Part shown: positions 1 to 8,214 of the stretch, piece by piece
How the letters are laid out: the number at the start of each line of letters is the position of its first letter
How positions within the stretch are numbered: the first letter of the stretch is position 1
From: Candidatus Bathyarchaeota archaeon
GTDB lineage: Archaea; Thermoproteota; Bathyarchaeia; TCS64
NCBI GenBank assembly: GCA_026014875.1
Contig: JAOZHO010000035.1
Span: forward strand, 1-64,000
Length of the DNA: 64,000 nucleotides
Reading direction: 5' to 3'
Made by a program: the position numbers and the translations under genes
Notes under the pieces: model-generated
Told to the model about the DNA's origin: nothing
The model's database searches: none
Seen by the model: the letters and a program-made list of their open reading frames with translations, nothing else

Positions 1-39
1 TAGGGTGAAGACCAAAAGGCTTATTCTGACTCTTTTCAT
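1..39 (-). CDS. 5' end of a gene leaving the window (left edge)
   Basis: Only the first 13 codons are inside the window, reading leftward from an ATG at 39-37 as MKRVRISLLVFTL. A GGAG Shine-Dalgarno lies at 52-49, nine bases before the ATG. The start, two arginines and a lysine followed by hydrophobic residues, looks like the beginning of a signal peptide or membrane anchor. Nothing can be said about function. It is divergent from nothing close by; about 260 bp separate it from the next gene. Confidence 0.5.
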   Translation of the reverse strand, partial: MKRVRISLLVFTL

Positions 40-164
40 GTTTGTTATCTCCTTTTTTTGCTCTCTCTAATTAGTTAAATCTCTAGGTCATTAACTGCGA
101 GGATATAAATTAACCGCGTCTTGAGCTGTCCGTGTTTTAAGCCCTTAGAAAGAAGGCCATAAAT

Positions 165-248
165 CGCGAAGATGCGGATTATACAGTAATGATGATCCAT
201 GCAATGGTTAACATGGTAATCAAGAAATTAGTCTGATAGACCTTCGCG
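165..248 (+). other. inverted repeat enclosing C- and D-box-like motifs
   Basis: CGCGAAG at 165-171 is complemented exactly by CTTCGCG at 242-248. The 70-base loop contains ATGATGA (189-195) and CTGA (233-236), 37 bases apart, which is the usual C-to-D spacing of an archaeal C/D-box sRNA. No clear internal D'/C' pair is seen, and the stem is not directly next to the C box. The element could instead be an untranslated structure or chance. Otherwise 40-298 holds only AT-rich promoter-like sequence and the short repeat at 259-280. Confidence 0.2.
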
Positions 249-258
249 CGCGACCTCT

Positions 259-280
259 GAGTTGACAAAGAACCCTGAAC
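259..280 (+). repeat. dispersed repeat, copy 1 (22 bp)
   Basis: The 22 bases beginning GAGTTGACAAAGAACCC recur at 25369-25390 with a single difference (T/C). Here the copy sits just beyond the 3' end of the small winged-helix-like gene at 299-592. At 25369 it lies downstream of that gene's paralog. The similarity continues more weakly into the following ~30 bases (an AATTC..AGTA pattern in both). Confidence 0.6.
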
Positions 281-298
281 TGCTTCTTGAACTCAATT

Positions 299-592
299 CT
301 ACAGTAAATTGTAGCCATTATCCCGTCGACGAGGAAGATGAAAGTAATCTCTCCCTTCCAGCCATAGTCTTCCTCGCTGTGTGATCGTCACTGAAATAAG
401 GCCCTCAGCACACGGAACATAGACGGTCACACGATCCAGGAAAGCCGCAGTCTTGACCTTCCTCGTGACCTCCCACAGCTCCTCCCCTGAGATCCCCATA
501 TCCTTCATCACCCGGCTTGCCAAAACCCATGACGTTCCGTGGTGATCAACGGGGAATAGAGCCAGATACTCAAAGAGTTTATTGATAAACAC
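299..592 (-). CDS. small winged-helix-like protein, paralog A
   Basis: A 97-residue protein of unknown function. It is roughly two-thirds identical, end to end, to the 95-residue protein at 24702-24989. Both share the blocks LFEYLA.FPVDHHG.SWVLAS, GIS.E.LWE, AFLD.VT and a C-terminal YNLL. The helix-rich start followed by a SVTI..RG..WL strand-turn-strand resembles a winged helix with its wing, so a DNA-binding role is possible. The start used is GTG at 592; the paralog starts two residues later at its own ATG. One Cys (VPC) and the His pair are conserved in both copies. No operon partner is adjacent. Confidence 0.55.
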   Translation of the reverse strand: MFINKLFEYLALFPVDHHGTSWVLASRVMKDMGISGEELWEVTRKVKTAAFLDRVTVYVPCAEGLISVTITQRGRLWLEGRDYFHLPRRRDNGYNLL

Positions 593-783
593 ATTGCTTG
601 AGAACGAGGGTATAGAGGCTCCGAGGGCGTATGTGCCTTAGAGATATGTGAAAGTGATTTGTAAGTTGAACTTAAACACTCTAATTCGCGCGCTGCTCAA
701 TCAGAATACATCCCCCTCCAAATCCAATAATCACCCACCAACAGCGAAAACACCGCCAAACACCATAAGCAACCCGAAAACAC

Positions 784-960
784 TCCCAACCCCACCCCCC
801 GAGCAAACCAGTAGCTATAAAGTACCAAACCACACCCAAATAAAACCACAAAACACCCCCAAACAACAAAAGGAACCCCCAAAACAAACAAAACACCCCC
901 CCACAAAACAAGGGGGTACATCAAGACAGACCGCCCAAGGATACATTCATAACCCCCCAG
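784..960 (+). repeat. A/C-only tract with conserved head, upstream of hflX
   Basis: The + strand is almost free of G and T for about 170 bases. The head of the tract (CCCACC, GAGCAA, CAGTAGCTA, AGTACCAAAC in that order) is matched in the same order at 25391-25440, where a similar A/C tract precedes the rhomboid gene. The tract stops about 15 bases before the hflX start. The 283-codon frame running through it is low-complexity Pro/Gln/Asn and is not a gene. The stretch 593-975 has no other recognisable feature. Confidence 0.5.
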
Positions 961-975
961 CCCCCCACAATCCCC

Positions 976-2142
976 GTGCAAACCCAAGTCGAAGGCAGAG
1001 CCATCCTCTGCATGCTCAAGACCAACGTCCACGACCACACCATCTTCCGCCTCAAACTCAACGAACTCCGAACACTAGTAGAAACCATGGACATCAAAGT
1101 CGTGGGAGACATAGTCCAGAGCCGCCACCGCCCCTTCGCCAAGTTCCTCATAGGAAGCGGCAAGGTCAAAGAGATCCAAAAGCAAGCAAGGAGGCACAAC
1201 GTCAACCTCATCGTCTTCTACAACATCCTCCGAAGCAGCCAGAAACTCAACCTCATCAGAGCCATCGGCGTCGACGTCGTAGACCGCTACGAGATCACCC
1301 TCGAGATCTTCGACCGGATGGCCTCGGACACCCTGAGCCAGCTCCAGATCGAGGCGGCGAGACTCCAAAAGCTCGCCCCCTACTTCAAGCTCGAGGCCAA
1401 CCTCAGATATCACAACGACAGACCCTTCTTCCGGAGCATGGGGGAGTACGCATTCCACAGCCAGATGAGGGAGCTGACCCGACGCCAGGCCTCCAATAAG
1501 AGGGAGATCCAGAAGCTCCTGAATGAGAAGCGCCAGAGGATCAGCCAGAGGAGGCGCCTAGGATTCCCCACGATCTGCGTTGCCGGCTACTACAACTCCG
1601 GGAAGACGAGCCTCTTCAACGCTCTGACGGGGGACGACAAGCTGGTGAGCGACAAGCCCTTCACGACTCTGAGCAGCAAGTACCAGCGCAGATTCGTGGA
1701 CTACGAGACAACCTTCCTCTTCATCGACACAATCGGCTTCGTCATCGACCTGGACCCCCGGCTCATCAAGAGCTTCGAGATCAACCTCGAGGACCTGAGG
1801 AGCGCCGACATGGTCATCTTCCTCATGGACGTGACGGACCCCCTCCTCACAATAAGGATCAAGCTCGCGGAAGGGATCCGCCTCCTCAGGGCGATGGATA
1901 TACCCCGGAAGAAGATCATCATCGTCTTCAACAAGATCGACCTCCAGCCCGACACAGCCGACAACCTGGGCGAGGAGCTCCAACTGGACCGGATGGGCTT
2001 CCCCTGGACCCTGGTCTCAGCCAAGGAGAGGACGAACCTCAACGATCTGCTCATGTTTCTCAAAGCGCAGCTCACTAGACTCGCCGAGCCTCCCGAGGTC
2101 ATCCAAACCGAGGAGGAGCTCAAGGCTGTCGAGCAGAGCTGA
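976..2142 (+). CDS. hflX: GTPase HflX
   Basis: A 388-residue HflX-family GTPase, a ribosome-associated protein known in other organisms to rescue or split stalled ribosomes. The N-terminal HflX domain (about 1-110, with LIGSGKVKEI) and a basic coiled linker (about 150-195) precede the G domain. The G domain shows G1 GYYNSGKTS, switch TTLSSK, G3 DTIGF, G4 NKID and G5 SAKE, so all nucleotide-binding motifs are intact. GTG at 976 is chosen because it directly precedes the conserved start. The 3' end overlaps the proposed start of nth. The unusual A/C tract lies immediately upstream. Confidence 0.93.
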   Translation: MQTQVEGRAILCMLKTNVHDHTIFRLKLNELRTLVETMDIKVVGDIVQSRHRPFAKFLIGSGKVKEIQKQARRHNVNLIVFYNILRSSQKLNLIRAIGVDVVDRYEITLEIFDRMASDTLSQLQIEAARLQKLAPYFKLEANLRYHNDRPFFRSMGEYAFHSQMRELTRRQASNKREIQKLLNEKRQRISQRRRLGFPTICVAGYYNSGKTSLFNALTGDDKLVSDKPFTTLSSKYQRRFVDYETTFLFIDTIGFVIDLDPRLIKSFEINLEDLRSADMVIFLMDVTDPLLTIRIKLAEGIRLLRAMDIPRKKIIIVFNKIDLQPDTADNLGEELQLDRMGFPWTLVSAKERTNLNDLLMFLKAQLTRLAEPPEVIQTEEELKAVEQS

Positions 2143-2791
2143 GGAGATCATCACACGACTCCTGAACCGCTATAAGCGGACACGGCACCCCCCATCAGAT
2201 GACCCGTTCAGATCCCTCGTGGGAACGATCTTAAGCCAGAACACCAACGGCAGGAACAGGTCCACGGCTAACAACCGCCTGGAAGAGATGATCGGAATAA
2301 CCCCCGAGAATCTCGCTAACGCTCCCCTCGAGGCCATTGCCGAAGCCATACGGCCTGCCGGGATGTACAATCAGCGGAGCCGGGTGCTCAAGAAGGTCTC
2401 TGAGGAGGTCCTGGAGCGTTTCAGCGGGACCCTAGACGGCGTGGTGAAGAAACCCTTTCCCGAGGCGAGGGAGGACCTCATGAGCCTCCCCGGCGTGGGC
2501 CCCAAGACCGCAGACGTCGTCCTCATGTTCGTCGTGGGTAGCAGGATCGTCCCAGTGGACAGACATATCTTCAGAATATCGGAGCGCCTGGGGATCGTTC
2601 CCGAGAAAGCTTCATACGACGATGTCAGGGGAGCCCTCGAAGAGGTCTCTCCCCCGGACAGACGGGAGGACATCCACGTGTTCCTGATACGATTCGGACG
2701 GGAGACATGCAAAGCTCGAAGCCCCCGATGCTACGACTGTTTCATCGAGGACCTCTGCTCTTACCCCGTTAAGAATGCGGGTCCGGGATAA
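2126..2791 (+). CDS. nth: endonuclease III (DNA glycosylase/AP lyase), apparent CTG start
   Basis: Removes oxidised pyrimidines and cleaves abasic sites. Seen directly: a helix-hairpin-helix LPGVGPKTADVV with the catalytic Lys, VPVDRHIFR with the catalytic Asp, and a C-X6-C-X2-C-X5-C [4Fe-4S] loop at the C-terminus. The first ATG/GTG/TTG in frame (GTG 2219) cuts into the conserved DPFRSLVGTILSQNT block. The frame runs upstream through AEEIITRLLNRYKR, which matches the family's N-terminal helix. CTG at 2126, with AGGAGGAG at 2111-2118 before it, is the best initiator and would overlap hflX by 17 nt. The product is then 221 residues, normal for the family. Function is secure; the start is inferred. 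Confidence 0.85.
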   Translation: MSSRAEEIITRLLNRYKRTRHPPSDDPFRSLVGTILSQNTNGRNRSTANNRLEEMIGITPENLANAPLEAIAEAIRPAGMYNQRSRVLKKVSEEVLERFSGTLDGVVKKPFPEAREDLMSLPGVGPKTADVVLMFVVGSRIVPVDRHIFRISERLGIVPEKASYDDVRGALEEVSPPDRREDIHVFLIRFGRETCKARSPRCYDCFIEDLCSYPVKNAGPG

Positions 2792-2962
2792 GTCAACTGA
2801 ACTCCTCACAACAAGGCAATACCCATCAATGCCCCCTCCCTATCCCCTATCCCTCATCTCCCTTGATGAAAAGGAGATAATGACCCAAAGGCTACCGATA
2901 AAAGGCTAAAACCACTAGAAATGGCATATAAACCGGTTTTTTCCATTTTTCGCTCTATACGA

Positions 2963-2979
2963 ATCATTTAAATTCCGGT
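2963..2979 (+). promoter_or_regulatory. probable promoter of the ribosomal operon
   Basis: The intergenic stretch 2792-3024 holds an AT-rich block with a TATA-like CATTTAAATT about 50-60 bases before the L3 start. A second AT-rich block (TATAAACCGG, 2926-2935) lies further upstream. No transcription-factor operator can be recognised. The assignment rests on position and base composition only. Confidence 0.4.
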
Positions 2980-3024
2980 CGCGTTGTTTCTTAACAGCTA
3001 GCTAAAAAAATGAGTTGACTATTT

Positions 3025-4029
3025 GTGCCCAGAGTACGATCGCCAAAACGTGGTTCCCGGGCATTCTCGCCAAGGAAAAGAGCCAAGAACATAAACGGCA
3101 GGGTGAGATTCTGGCCTGAGGCCGGAGGCGACCCCCATCTCCTGGGCTTCGCCGGCTACAAAGCCGGTATGACTCACGCATTCGTTATCGAGGACAGGAC
3201 TCATTCCCCGGATTTCGGGATGGAGATGAAGAATGCCGCGACCATCATCGATGTCCCTCCCATGACCATTGTGGGAATCAGGGGATACGAGAAGACCTAC
3301 GACGGCCTCAAGGCCATCACTGAGGCCTGGATGGAGGACCTTCCACTCGACGTCCTCAGGACTGTCAAGACCATCCGAGGGGGCGACCTCGATAAAACCC
3401 TCAAGGCCCTCGAAAAGTTCGCCGACAGAATCCATCAGATAAGAGTCATCGCTGCGACCCAGCCCCACCGAGCTGGAGTCACCAAGAAAAAGGCAGACCT
3501 CTTAGAGATACCCGTCGGAGGGGGCACCATCGAGGAGCAGCTCGAATACGCCAAAGGGCTCCTCGGGGAAACCATAGGAATAAATGACATCTTCAAGCTC
3601 GGCGAGACGATCGACGTCATCGGCGTCACCAAGGGCAAAGGATTCCAAGGTCCAGTCAAGCGCTGGGGCATCAGGATTCTCCAGAGGAAGTCCAGGAAGA
3701 CTAAGAGGGGAGTCGGCTCCATCGGTCCCTGGAAACCACGGCGGGTTATGCCCGGCGTCCCGAGGGCCGGCCAGATGGGCCTCCACAACAGGATGGAGCG
3801 CAACAAGCGCATCCTCCTCATGGGCTCAGACTTCGAGAGGGTGACTCCTGCCGGGGGATTCAAGAGTTACGGCAAGCTCCAAGGAGACTATGTCCTCCTC
3901 AAGGGGAGCATCATGGGCCCAGCTAAGAGGCTCATAACCCTGCGAAAGGCGTCACGGAAATCGAGGTATCCGTCGAAGCCGATCAAAGTCACTTATCTTA
4001 ATACAGAGTTCAGGAAGGGAGACGACTAA
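3025..4029 (+). CDS. rpl3: ribosomal protein L3 (uL3)
   Basis: First gene of the ribosomal operon. The 334-residue protein has the archaeal/eukaryotic L3 start (basic, with PKRGSRAFSPRKRA) and the GVTKGKGFQGPVKRWG segment that reaches the peptidyl-transferase centre. It starts with GTG at 3025. L3 is an early assembly protein of the 50S subunit. The next gene, L4, begins one base after its stop, so the two are surely cotranscribed. Confidence 0.97.
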   Translation: MPRVRSPKRGSRAFSPRKRAKNINGRVRFWPEAGGDPHLLGFAGYKAGMTHAFVIEDRTHSPDFGMEMKNAATIIDVPPMTIVGIRGYEKTYDGLKAITEAWMEDLPLDVLRTVKTIRGGDLDKTLKALEKFADRIHQIRVIAATQPHRAGVTKKKADLLEIPVGGGTIEEQLEYAKGLLGETIGINDIFKLGETIDVIGVTKGKGFQGPVKRWGIRILQRKSRKTKRGVGSIGPWKPRRVMPGVPRAGQMGLHNRMERNKRILLMGSDFERVTPAGGFKSYGKLQGDYVLLKGSIMGPAKRLITLRKASRKSRYPSKPIKVTYLNTEFRKGDD

Positions 4030-4030
4030 G

Positions 4031-4804
4031 ATGAGCATCCCAGTATTCAATCTCGAGAACGAGAAGAAGGGCGACGTGGGGCTCCCCAAAATTTTCGGGA
4101 CCCCCCTAAGACCCAGCGTAATCAAGAAAGCAGTCCTGTTCCAGCAGTCACACCGTTTCCAGCCTCAGGGTAGGGACCCCCGGGCGGGGAAGCGGACCAG
4201 CGCAGAGTCCTGGGGCACCGGCAGGGGGATGTCCCGTGTGCCGAGGCAGAAAGGGAGCAGCAGGGCCGCCTTCGGCGTAAGCATCGTCGGGGGCCATGCA
4301 GCCTTCCCGCCCAAATCGGAGAAGATCATCAGGAAAGAGATCAACAAGAAGGAGCGCCGACTCGCCATCAGGTCTGGGATAGCCGCGACCGCCAACAGGG
4401 AAGTCGTCGCCAACAGGGGCCACATGGTGGAGACAGTCAGCCAGCTCCCCCTTATAGTAGACGACGAGATGCAGAGCCTCACCAAGACGAGAGAGGTCAA
4501 GGAGCTCTTCATCAAGCTCGGAGTCTGGCCCGACGTCGAGAGGGCCGACCGGAAAAAGATCAGAGCAGGCAGAGGAAAGACCCGGGGCCGGAAAAAGAAG
4601 GAAGGCAAGGGTCCCCTCGTGGTCATCTCGGAAGACCTCGGCATTGTGAAGGCGGCCGGGAACCTGCCGGGAGTCGACATCGTGAACGTCGGTAACCTGA
4701 ACGCCGAGCTGCTTGCCCCCGGGGCACATCCAGGGCGGCTAGTGGTCTGGACGGAGTCCGCGTTCAATGCACTCGACGAGGTCTGGGGAGGCGGAAACGT
4801 ATGA
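4031..4804 (+). CDS. rpl4: ribosomal protein L4 (uL4/L4e)
   Basis: A 257-residue archaeal L4. The internal loop with GTGRGMSRVPR enters the exit tunnel, and the KKIRAGRGKTRGRKKK segment is the basic rRNA-binding extension typical of the L4e form. The C-terminal half has the conserved NLPGVDIVNVGNLNAELLAPG block. It overlaps the L23 start by four bases (ATGA-type junction), indicating translational coupling. Confidence 0.97.
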   Translation: MSIPVFNLENEKKGDVGLPKIFGTPLRPSVIKKAVLFQQSHRFQPQGRDPRAGKRTSAESWGTGRGMSRVPRQKGSSRAAFGVSIVGGHAAFPPKSEKIIRKEINKKERRLAIRSGIAATANREVVANRGHMVETVSQLPLIVDDEMQSLTKTREVKELFIKLGVWPDVERADRKKIRAGRGKTRGRKKKEGKGPLVVISEDLGIVKAAGNLPGVDIVNVGNLNAELLAPGAHPGRLVVWTESAFNALDEVWGGGNV

Positions 4805-5061
4805 ACCCCCAAGACGTCATCCTTTACCCCCTCATGACGGAGCGATCCGTCTACATGATCGAGAACGAGAACAAGCTCGTCTTCATCGTCAAGAGGGAAG
4901 CCACGAAGCTCGACATATCCAGGGCAGTTAAGACCCTCTACGGAGTCGAGGCCGAGTCGGTGAACACCCTAATCAGCAGGAAGAGCGTCAAGAAAGCCTT
5001 CGTGAAGCTCAAGGAGGCTCACGACGCATCCGACCTGGCCATCAAGCTGGGAATATTGTAG
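4801..5061 (+). CDS. rpl23: ribosomal protein L23 (uL23)
   Basis: An 86-residue L23, the protein at the tunnel exit that docks signal recognition particle and translocon. The family signature is visible in YPLMTERSVYMIENENKLVFIV and AVKTLYGVEAESVNTLI. It is the short archaeal form without the bacterial-type loop. Its start codon overlaps the end of L4. Confidence 0.96.
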   Translation: MNPQDVILYPLMTERSVYMIENENKLVFIVKREATKLDISRAVKTLYGVEAESVNTLISRKSVKKAFVKLKEAHDASDLAIKLGIL

Positions 5062-5070
5062 GTGTGAAAC

Positions 5071-5799
5071 ATGGGTAAGAAGATCAAGGTTCAGCGCCGC
5101 GGGCGGGGTACGCCAACATTCAAATCTAATCCTATGAGAAAGATAGCCCCCGCGAGATACCTCAACATGGGCGCAGGGACGGTCAGTGGAGTCGTCTCTG
5201 GCCTCCTCCACGAGCCGGGACGAGGCGCACCCCTCGTATACATCAAAATCGACCAGGAGAAAGGCTACTACGCAGCGGCGCCCGAGGGAGTCTACATAGA
5301 TCAAGTGATCTCCATAGGCTCTGAAGCTGCCGCGAAGGTTGGGAATGTCCTGCCTCTTGGCTCAATTCCTGAGAGCACCATGGTCTGTAACCTCGAGCTG
5401 AGGCCCGGGGATGGCGGGAAGATCGCCAAGAGCTCCGGGAGCTTCGCCACGGTGGTCGCTCATCGGGGGGACAAGACGACTGTGAAGCTTCCCTCGAAGA
5501 GGAATGTCGAGCTCTCCAACAACTGCAGGGCTACCATCGGCATCGTAGCGGGCGGAGGCCGCACCGAGAAGCCCTTCATGAAGGCAGGCGAAAAGTTCCA
5601 CCTCAAGCGGGCGAAGGGGCAGATCTACCCCGTCGCGCACGGAGTCAAGATGACCGCAGCCTCCCACCCCCACGGCGGGGGTCGCCATAGGAGGCCCGGT
5701 AAGTCCACCACCGTCTCCAGGCATGCGCCACCCGGGAAGAAGGTTGGCCTAATCGCCGCCCGGAACTCGGGGAAGAAGAAGAGGGAGAGAGGGTCGTAG
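5071..5799 (+). CDS. rpl2: ribosomal protein L2 (uL2)
   Basis: A 242-residue L2, part of the peptidyl-transferase neighbourhood and of the subunit bridge. The archaeal start KKIKVQRRGRGTPTFKS and the C-terminal HPHGGGRHRRPGKSTTVSRHAPPG with the conserved histidine are present. The gene is nine bases downstream of L23. It is followed by a short gap with its own TATA-like element before S19. Confidence 0.97.
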   Translation: MGKKIKVQRRGRGTPTFKSNPMRKIAPARYLNMGAGTVSGVVSGLLHEPGRGAPLVYIKIDQEKGYYAAAPEGVYIDQVISIGSEAAAKVGNVLPLGSIPESTMVCNLELRPGDGGKIAKSSGSFATVVAHRGDKTTVKLPSKRNVELSNNCRATIGIVAGGGRTEKPFMKAGEKFHLKRAKGQIYPVAHGVKMTAASHPHGGGRHRRPGKSTTVSRHAPPGKKVGLIAARNSGKKKRERGS

Positions 5800-5810
5800 C
5801 CCAAACCCCT

Positions 5811-5819
5811 TATATATCT
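5811..5819 (+). promoter_or_regulatory. internal TATA box before S19
   Basis: CTTATATAT lies about 25 bases upstream of the presumed transcription start and 31 bases before the S19 ATG (5842). A GGAG Shine-Dalgarno lies at 5830-5833. It is likely an internal promoter giving extra transcription of the distal operon. Confidence 0.45.
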
Positions 5820-5841
5820 GCGTTGAATTGGAGATGTCGAA

Positions 5842-6231
5842 ATGCCCAAAGAGTTTCTCTACAAGGGTCGGAATGAAGATGAGCTGAAGGCTCTATCCAT
5901 GGACGAGTTCATCGGACTCCTCCCATCTAGGATGCGGAGAAGCCTCCGCAGGGGCATCAGCGACCGTCAGAGAATTCTCATCGAGAAGGTCAGGGCCTGG
6001 ACCCCCGAGAAAAAGCCCGTTAGGACCCACTCGAGGGACATTGTGATCATACCCGAGATGGTGGGGAAGATCATACACGTCTTCAACGGCATCGAGTTCA
6101 TCGAGGTAAGGATCGACCTCAAGAAAGTGGGCCACTACCTGGGCGAATACGCCATAACTAACCGACCGGTAAGACATGGACGCCCCGGGATCGGTGCATC
6201 GAGGAGCTCTATGTACATCCCCCTCAAGTAG
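5842..6231 (+). CDS. rps19: ribosomal protein S19 (uS19)
   Basis: A 129-residue archaeal S19 of the 30S head. It has the EFLYKG start, an arginine-rich middle (RRSLRRGISDRQ) and the family's conserved VHNG-like region written here as VFNGIEFIEV, ending in HGRPGIGASRSSMYIPLK. ATG follows a good Shine-Dalgarno and a TATA box. It is followed by a 184-base spacer before L22. Confidence 0.96.
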   Translation: MPKEFLYKGRNEDELKALSMDEFIGLLPSRMRRSLRRGISDRQRILIEKVRAWTPEKKPVRTHSRDIVIIPEMVGKIIHVFNGIEFIEVRIDLKKVGHYLGEYAITNRPVRHGRPGIGASRSSMYIPLK

Positions 6232-6371
6232 CCCCTTCTTATACCCTTTTCATCATCCCTCGCAAACCCTTTGGCTCAAACCATTTTTTCATTCGTACAG
6301 CCAAAATATGCTTATTTAGTGCTTCTTTCATGGAAAAGACTCTGTTTCGAGCTTTTTATCCGTTCAAAAAG

Positions 6372-6382
6372 GTTTTTATAAG
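6372..6382 (+). promoter_or_regulatory. internal TATA box before L22
   Basis: GTTTTTATAAG in the 6232-6415 spacer lies about 35-40 bases before the ATG at 6416. The expected start of transcription is near 6402. This excludes the ATG at 6395 and favours 6416, which has GGTG six bases upstream. Confidence 0.45.
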
Positions 6383-6415
6383 AAACAATGTTTTATGCTG
6401 GCGTACGGTGCGCAT

Positions 6416-6877
6416 ATGCCATCGTGGAAATATTCGATTAAAGGGCTAGACCCAGACCGGACCGCGATAGCCAGCGGCAGGGACCTCAAGATATCCCCCA
6501 AAGCGGCGAGAGAGATCTGCCACCACATCAAGGGGATGAGGCTCGAAAAGGCCAAAGAGGTCCTTGAAGGGGTCATAGAGATCAAGACGCCTATACCCTA
6601 CAGGAGGCATAACAAGAAGGTCGCCCACCGGAAGGGAGCCCAGGGCTTCGATGCGGGGCGCTTCCCGCAGAAGGCGGCCGGGGTTATCCTGAAGCTCCTC
6701 GACAGCGTTGAGTCCAACGCGGAGTTCAAGGGGCTGTATACGGACCGTCTCAAGATCATTCACATCGCGGCCAACAGGGCACGCGTTGTACGTAATTATA
6801 TACCTAGGGCCTTCGGTAGGTCCTCGCCCCATTTCAACCACCTGACCCACATAGAGGTCGCCGTTGAGGAATTTTAA
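6416..6877 (+). CDS. rpl22: ribosomal protein L22 (uL22)
   Basis: A 153-residue archaeal L22, which lines the exit tunnel. The start MPSWKYSIKGLDPDRTA fits the family; an upstream in-frame ATG at 6395 would add seven unrelated residues and lies ahead of the likely transcription start. The H-rich loop KKVAHRKG and the C-terminal SPHFNHLTHIEVAVEE are present. The stop overlaps the S3 ATG. Confidence 0.95.
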   Translation: MPSWKYSIKGLDPDRTAIASGRDLKISPKAAREICHHIKGMRLEKAKEVLEGVIEIKTPIPYRRHNKKVAHRKGAQGFDAGRFPQKAAGVILKLLDSVESNAEFKGLYTDRLKIIHIAANRARVVRNYIPRAFGRSSPHFNHLTHIEVAVEEF

Positions 6878-8211
6878 TGTCAGCAGTCAAGAAAATCATA
6901 CAGGATAACATCCTGAAGGTCAAGGTGGACGAACTCCTAGCCGAGGAGTACGAGCAGGCCGGCTACGGAGGCATCACGCTCACAAAGACCCCCCTCGGGA
7001 CCCAGATCAATCTCTACGCCATGAGGCCGGGAAGAGTAATCGGGAAGAGGGGCAGCGCCATCAGGAAGGCGTCTGAACGACTAGAGTTAGAGCTCGGGCT
7101 TCCCAATCCCCAGATCACCGTGGTGGAGGTGGAAGTCCCTGAACTCGATCCTCGCATCATGGCCGCGAGGATAGCCAACGCCCTGGAGCGGGGTATCCAT
7201 TACCGGAGAGCCCTCTTCTGGTCTCTGAGGCGCACCATGGAGTCCGGGGCCTTAGGATGCGAGATCCTCCTCAAGGGAAAGCTGAGGAGCGACCGAGGGC
7301 GCTACGAGAAGGTCGTTGACGGATTCATCCCAAAGGCGGGGGAAGCCGCCCAAAGGTACGTCAGAAGAGCAGTCATCCACGTAAAGCAAAAGAAGGGAAC
7401 CTTCGGCGTCACGGTCGTCATCGTGCCTCCCGACGCAAAGTTCCCGGACAAAATTGACCTCTCGAACCTCCCTGTCATCGAGTACCCGGAGGACGAGATA
7501 GTTCTACCCGAGGGTGTAGAGCCCGATGTGGTCGAGGGAGAAGCAGTCGTAGGAGAAGAGCTTCCGGAGCCCGTTGAAGCCTTGGAGCCCACAGCAGCGT
7601 TGGAGCCCTCCGAAGAGGAGGCTGAAGCCACACCGGCGGAAGAGGCATCAGAGGGAGTCGAGCCCATGGAGTTGCCAGAGCCAGCAGAGGAAACTCCTGT
7701 TGAGGCATCGAAGCCTGAAGTAGAAATTCAAACCGAAGAAACCGAGGCCGAGGTGACCCCTGAAAAGGTGGTCGTGGACGCGCCCACGGTTGTCGAGAAG
7801 CCAGAGGCTATTGCTGAGTCAACTCCCGTTAAAGAGACTCCTGAGGTGGAGGCTCCAGCCGTGGAGGAAACGACGCCCGTCGAAGAGGTCCCCAAGGTCG
7901 AAGCGGTCGAGGCTCCAGTAGAGCCCGAGACCGCTGAGGCCGAGGAGATAGCTGCTCCCGAGGCTGATGTTATTGAGGCAGTCAAGGACGAAACCGCAGA
8001 GGCCGAAGAGCTAGAGAAACCCGAGGCTATTGTGGAGTCAACTCCCATCGTAGAGACTCCTGAGGTGGAGGCTCAAGCCGTGAAGGAGACGACGCCCGTC
8101 GAAGAGGTCCCCAAGGTCGAAGCGGTCGAGGCTCCAGTAGAGCCCGAGGCTGCGGAGCCCGAGGACGCCCCCGAATCCTCAGACGATTCGGAGGCCAAGA
8201 AGGAGGAGTGA
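6877..8211 (+). CDS. rps3: ribosomal protein S3 (uS3) with a ~220-residue acidic tail
   Basis: Residues 1 to about 215 are a complete archaeal S3: the KH domain with GRVIGKRGSAIRKA and the C-terminal domain ending near FPDKIDLSNLPVIEYP. S3 sits at the mRNA entry tunnel. The protein then continues for about 220 residues of Glu/Pro/Val/Ala-rich repeats, doubling the usual length of the family. The tail contains a near-exact DNA duplication (7804-7929 and 8023-8148). No fold is evident; it is probably disordered. Stop-to-start distance to L29 is three bases, so the tail is not a frameshift artefact running over a gap. Confidence 0.95.
   Translation: MSAVKKIIQDNILKVKVDELLAEEYEQAGYGGITLTKTPLGTQINLYAMRPGRVIGKRGSAIRKASERLELELGLPNPQITVVEVEVPELDPRIMAARIANALERGIHYRRALFWSLRRTMESGALGCEILLKGKLRSDRGRYEKVVDGFIPKAGEAAQRYVRRAVIHVKQKKGTFGVTVVIVPPDAKFPDKIDLSNLPVIEYPEDEIVLPEGVEPDVVEGEAVVGEELPEPVEALEPTAALEPSEEEAEATPAEEASEGVEPMELPEPAEETPVEASKPEVEIQTEETEAEVTPEKVVVDAPTVVEKPEAIAESTPVKETPEVEAPAVEETTPVEEVPKVEAVEAPVEPETAEAEEIAAPEADVIEAVKDETAEAEELEKPEAIVESTPIVETPEVEAQAVKETTPVEEVPKVEAVEAPVEPEAAEPEDAPESSDDSEAKKEE
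7804..7929 (+). repeat. internal duplication in rps3 tail, copy 1
   Basis: About 126 bases are repeated 219 bases downstream (8023-8148) with few substitutions. The last ~55 bases of the unit are identical. Both copies encode the same run of ETPEVEA and VEEVPKVEAVEAPVEPE words. Confidence 0.85.
8023..8148 (+). repeat. internal duplication in rps3 tail, copy 2
   Basis: Second copy of the unit at 7804-7929, in the same reading frame. The two copies are separated by about 93 bases of related acidic coding sequence. Confidence 0.85.
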
Positions 8212-8214
8212 GAC

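Noticed and set aside
648-1499. 283-codon frame over the A/C tract and hflX start
   Set aside because: Low-complexity Pro/Gln/Asn sequence produced by base bias. The HflX frame overlaps it with full family conservation.
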